Below are positions 62,215 to 64,000 of a stretch of 64,000 nt of DNA, piece by piece. Numbering within the stretch: the first letter of the stretch is position 1; the number at the start of each line of letters is the position of its first letter. The notes below the pieces were generated by a model, which saw only the letters and a program-made list of their open reading frames with translations, had not been told where the DNA came from and did no database searches. The translations under genes were made by a program, and so were the position numbers. This DNA comes from Deltaproteobacteria bacterium (GTDB lineage: Bacteria > Acidobacteriota > Thermoanaerobaculia > Multivoradales > JAHZIX01). The DNA lies in NCBI GenBank assembly GCA_022601195.1, contig JAHZIX010000040.1, positions 124,001 through 188,000 of the forward strand, in the 5' to 3' direction.

Positions 62215-63489
62215 CTATTCCCTTTCCCTCTTCTTCTTCAAGCCCGCATTCGCTTCCACTGTCTCCAGGGAATCGCTGATAGGAATGATATGGCTCAGGG
62301 CCGCGGTGTTGGCGGGTCCGTTGTAAACGTGGCAGCTAAAACAGTTCTGGGAGGATTTGGTCCCTCCGCCCTCGCTGACGTTCTGTACGAAGGTCTCGAG
62401 GACGCTGTTCAGCAAGGATAAGGAGCCGTTGTTGAGCCACGGACCAAGCTCGCTCTGGCCGTTGACCATCCACAAGGTGCCAACGTGGAAATAGTTCTGG
62501 AAAACCGATAGTGGATTGGAGGACGGCAAGCTTGAGAGGTAGCCTCCAGGCCCGACCATTTTCTCGTTGAGGCTCTGGATGTTCTGCTGGTTCTCCAGGG
62601 AGCCGCCGCCGTTGGCGCTGCGTAGGCAGACATTGGCAGGCCGACTGTCCCCGCGGTATACGTTGAAACTACAATGGTTGCCAAGATACTGCATACATCC
62701 ACCGCTGTAGGGCCTAGCCAAGCAGGCAGCGCACTGGGCACTGGTGAAAGACCATCCCCCCACTGGGGGATGTTGAGGGAGATCACACACTGGAGCGTTG
62801 TCTTTGTGCTCAAAGGTAATCCAGACCATCTCCGGATGGTTCTTGGTGATCTTGGCAATGTGGAAGCCGATGAGTCCCAGCAGGGTCGGAGTCTCTTCCA
62901 GCTTCTCGTTGACGAAGTTCGCCATTACTGTGTAGTACTTATGGGCTTCCGCTTGATCGACCTTCCGCCAGGCAGTCTTCAATTCGATGGTGTCGCTAGG
63001 CAGCCCAGCATCGCCGGTATTCGCCTGCACACTGCATTCGCTCCAAGTGAAGCGGGTGTTGTAATAGGTCACATTGCCTTTTTGGTCGTAGAGGGGTTCA
63101 TTAGAGCCTGCCTGCTTGATCTCGCTGGGCAGGAAAGCAACATTCGGCGGTCCCTCCTGGACTTTACGGGTACGAATCAGTAGGCCCAGGTCATCCCCCT
63201 CCAACGCCGGTTCCTCTCCGTGCACGGGGCAGAGATCTACTCCATAGATGGGGTGCCGGCCGCGATTCTCGAACTTCCTCAGGACAGTGCCTTCAGAAGG
63301 AGAGACCAAATAGAGAAACTCCTGCCATGCGAATTGATGGAAGGCGCAGTTATCGCTTCCCGCCGGGATATCTGCGGGCGAAGAAGGGTGATTGATCCAA
63401 TCCGAGGAAGGTAAACAACCCGCCTCGAGGACTGCCGAGGCCGGGAACATCGCAAGAAGCAGTAGAAGCAGGCCGATACTCTTTTTCAT
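62215..63489 (-). CDS. Secreted protein with one CxxCH heme-binding motif
   Basis: A 424-aa exported protein: a signal peptide (KKSIGLLLLLLAMFPASA) from the ATG at 63489 with GGAAG upstream. It starts CLPSSDWINHPSSP, has many paired Cys in the middle (CAACLARPYSGGCMQYLGNHC) and one CFSCH motif near the C-terminus (SSQNCFSCHVYNGPANTAAL). CFSCH is the covalent c-type heme attachment pattern, so this may be a monoheme cytochrome-like protein; the rest matches no domain I can name. An in-frame ATG further up (63522) lacks a ribosome site. Confidence 0.78.
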   Translation of the reverse strand: MKKSIGLLLLLLAMFPASAVLEAGCLPSSDWINHPSSPADIPAGSDNCAFHQFAWQEFLYLVSPSEGTVLRKFENRGRHPIYGVDLCPVHGEEPALEGDDLGLLIRTRKVQEGPPNVAFLPSEIKQAGSNEPLYDQKGNVTYYNTRFTWSECSVQANTGDAGLPSDTIELKTAWRKVDQAEAHKYYTVMANFVNEKLEETPTLLGLIGFHIAKITKNHPEMVWITFEHKDNAPVCDLPQHPPVGGWSFTSAQCAACLARPYSGGCMQYLGNHCSFNVYRGDSRPANVCLRSANGGGSLENQQNIQSLNEKMVGPGGYLSSLPSSNPLSVFQNYFHVGTLWMVNGQSELGPWLNNGSLSLLNSVLETFVQNVSEGGGTKSSQNCFSCHVYNGPANTAALSHIIPISDSLETVEANAGLKKKRERE

Positions 63490-64000
63490 TGTGAGGCTTC
63501 CTTTCAGCATCCACAGAGCCAAATTCCCGTCTCAATTCCGGGTACGCCCTGAAGAAGGGTCAAAGTGACTGTTGCCAGTGGGGGGTTGAATGGGAGGGCA
63601 AGTCACTACACGGCCCGAGAGCTCCGAACGACGGCACCCTGCTCTCTGTCTGGGTCGTCCGGCTCCCCGGCTCCCGGCTTCCTGTGGTCAAGATTCGAAG
63701 CTCACCACAGCACAAAGCCGACATGTCGCAAATTTTTATAGATTTTTACACTAAAAAACAGCAGCGTCAACCGTGCCGTTAACGCTCCAACAGCTCGACA
63801 CGGACGGAGACCTGCGCTCTTCAGCTTCCAATGAGCCCTAAGCAGGCTTTCCTCGGCTTCTTCCGGGTCTCGATCCTTTTCCACAGCAACCCCTCACCGT
63901 GCCCACCTTTCAGAATCCTCTAACTCTCGAGCTCCTCCCACTTAACAGCTATTTACAAAAATCAACCTTTAGATTATTCTTTTTAGCGTAGAATCCAATA
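63490..64000. other. Right-end region without a recognised gene
   Basis: About 510 bp. AT-rich near 63720-63770 and again at the right edge, where CTACGCTAAAAA (minus strand, 63991-63980) repeats the -10 box seen upstream of the 981-aa secreted protein gene. A 60-codon minus frame at 63702-63884 is not convincing. Confidence 0.4.

Overview
The window reads as ordinary bacterial chromosome, GC-rich (roughly 58-60 % by eye). The gene types recall an acidobacterium, perhaps of the Thermoanaerobaculia kind: an Oar-like TonB-dependent receptor with an N-terminal carboxypeptidase-regulatory domain, an ECF sigma factor coupled to a Ser/Thr kinase-TPR protein, several SpoIIE-type phosphatases, secreted Cys-rich proteins and many solitary VOC/cupin/DinB genes. 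That placement is inferred from family content only. No rRNA, tRNA, CRISPR array, integrase or transposase was seen.

Layout. 1-4.3 kb (minus): a kinase-TPR protein cut by the window edge, its translationally coupled ECF sigma factor, then a GlxA-type AraC regulator with a DinB-like protein. 4.4-8.0 kb (minus): the NAD de novo operon nadA-nadB-nadC with two 23-bp palindromes at its promoter. 8.3-19.5 kb: UspA, HemF, an Omp85 protein, a Cys/Met-metabolism PLP enzyme, a SprT-like protease, a DUF3465 protein, an M23 peptidase and a patatin. 19.8-23.8 kb (minus): a polyhydroxyalkanoate (PHA)-type module of two ArsA-family ATPases, PhaR and two phasins, with GC-rich palindromes inside the phaR promoter and again between arsA and hemB. 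23.8-26.1 kb: hemB-hemL. 26.2-38.9 kb: a small Cys-rich secreted protein, a ferredoxin, a TonB receptor, a DnaJ-like co-chaperone, a 981-aa secreted Cys-rich protein, ClpB and an MFS transporter.

39.2-49.1 kb: a DUF4440 protein, an RNase HI with a degenerate second RNase H domain, a cupin, and a partner-switching module. In that module two membrane SpoIIE proteins (one with its catalytic residues lost) are divergent from an RsbV/RsbW-like pair and a soluble GAF-SpoIIE phosphatase. 49.1-64 kb looks accessory: solitary small genes (three VOC, cupin, DinB, DUF1697, unknown membrane proteins), a secreted glycosidase-like protein fused to about eleven ankyrin repeats and overlapping a sulfatase-superfamily lipoprotein, and a secreted protein with one CxxCH motif. 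Four copies of an intergenic repeat with terminal inverted repeats lie here and a fifth lies at 19.7 kb.

How the genes fit together. nadABC makes nicotinate mononucleotide from aspartate and dihydroxyacetone phosphate. hemL, hemB and hemF supply three steps of tetrapyrrole synthesis. phaR, the phasins and the ArsA pair appear to form one regulon through shared palindromes. The SpoIIE/RsbVW genes probably form a stress or envelope-sensing switch whose target sigma factor is not in the window.
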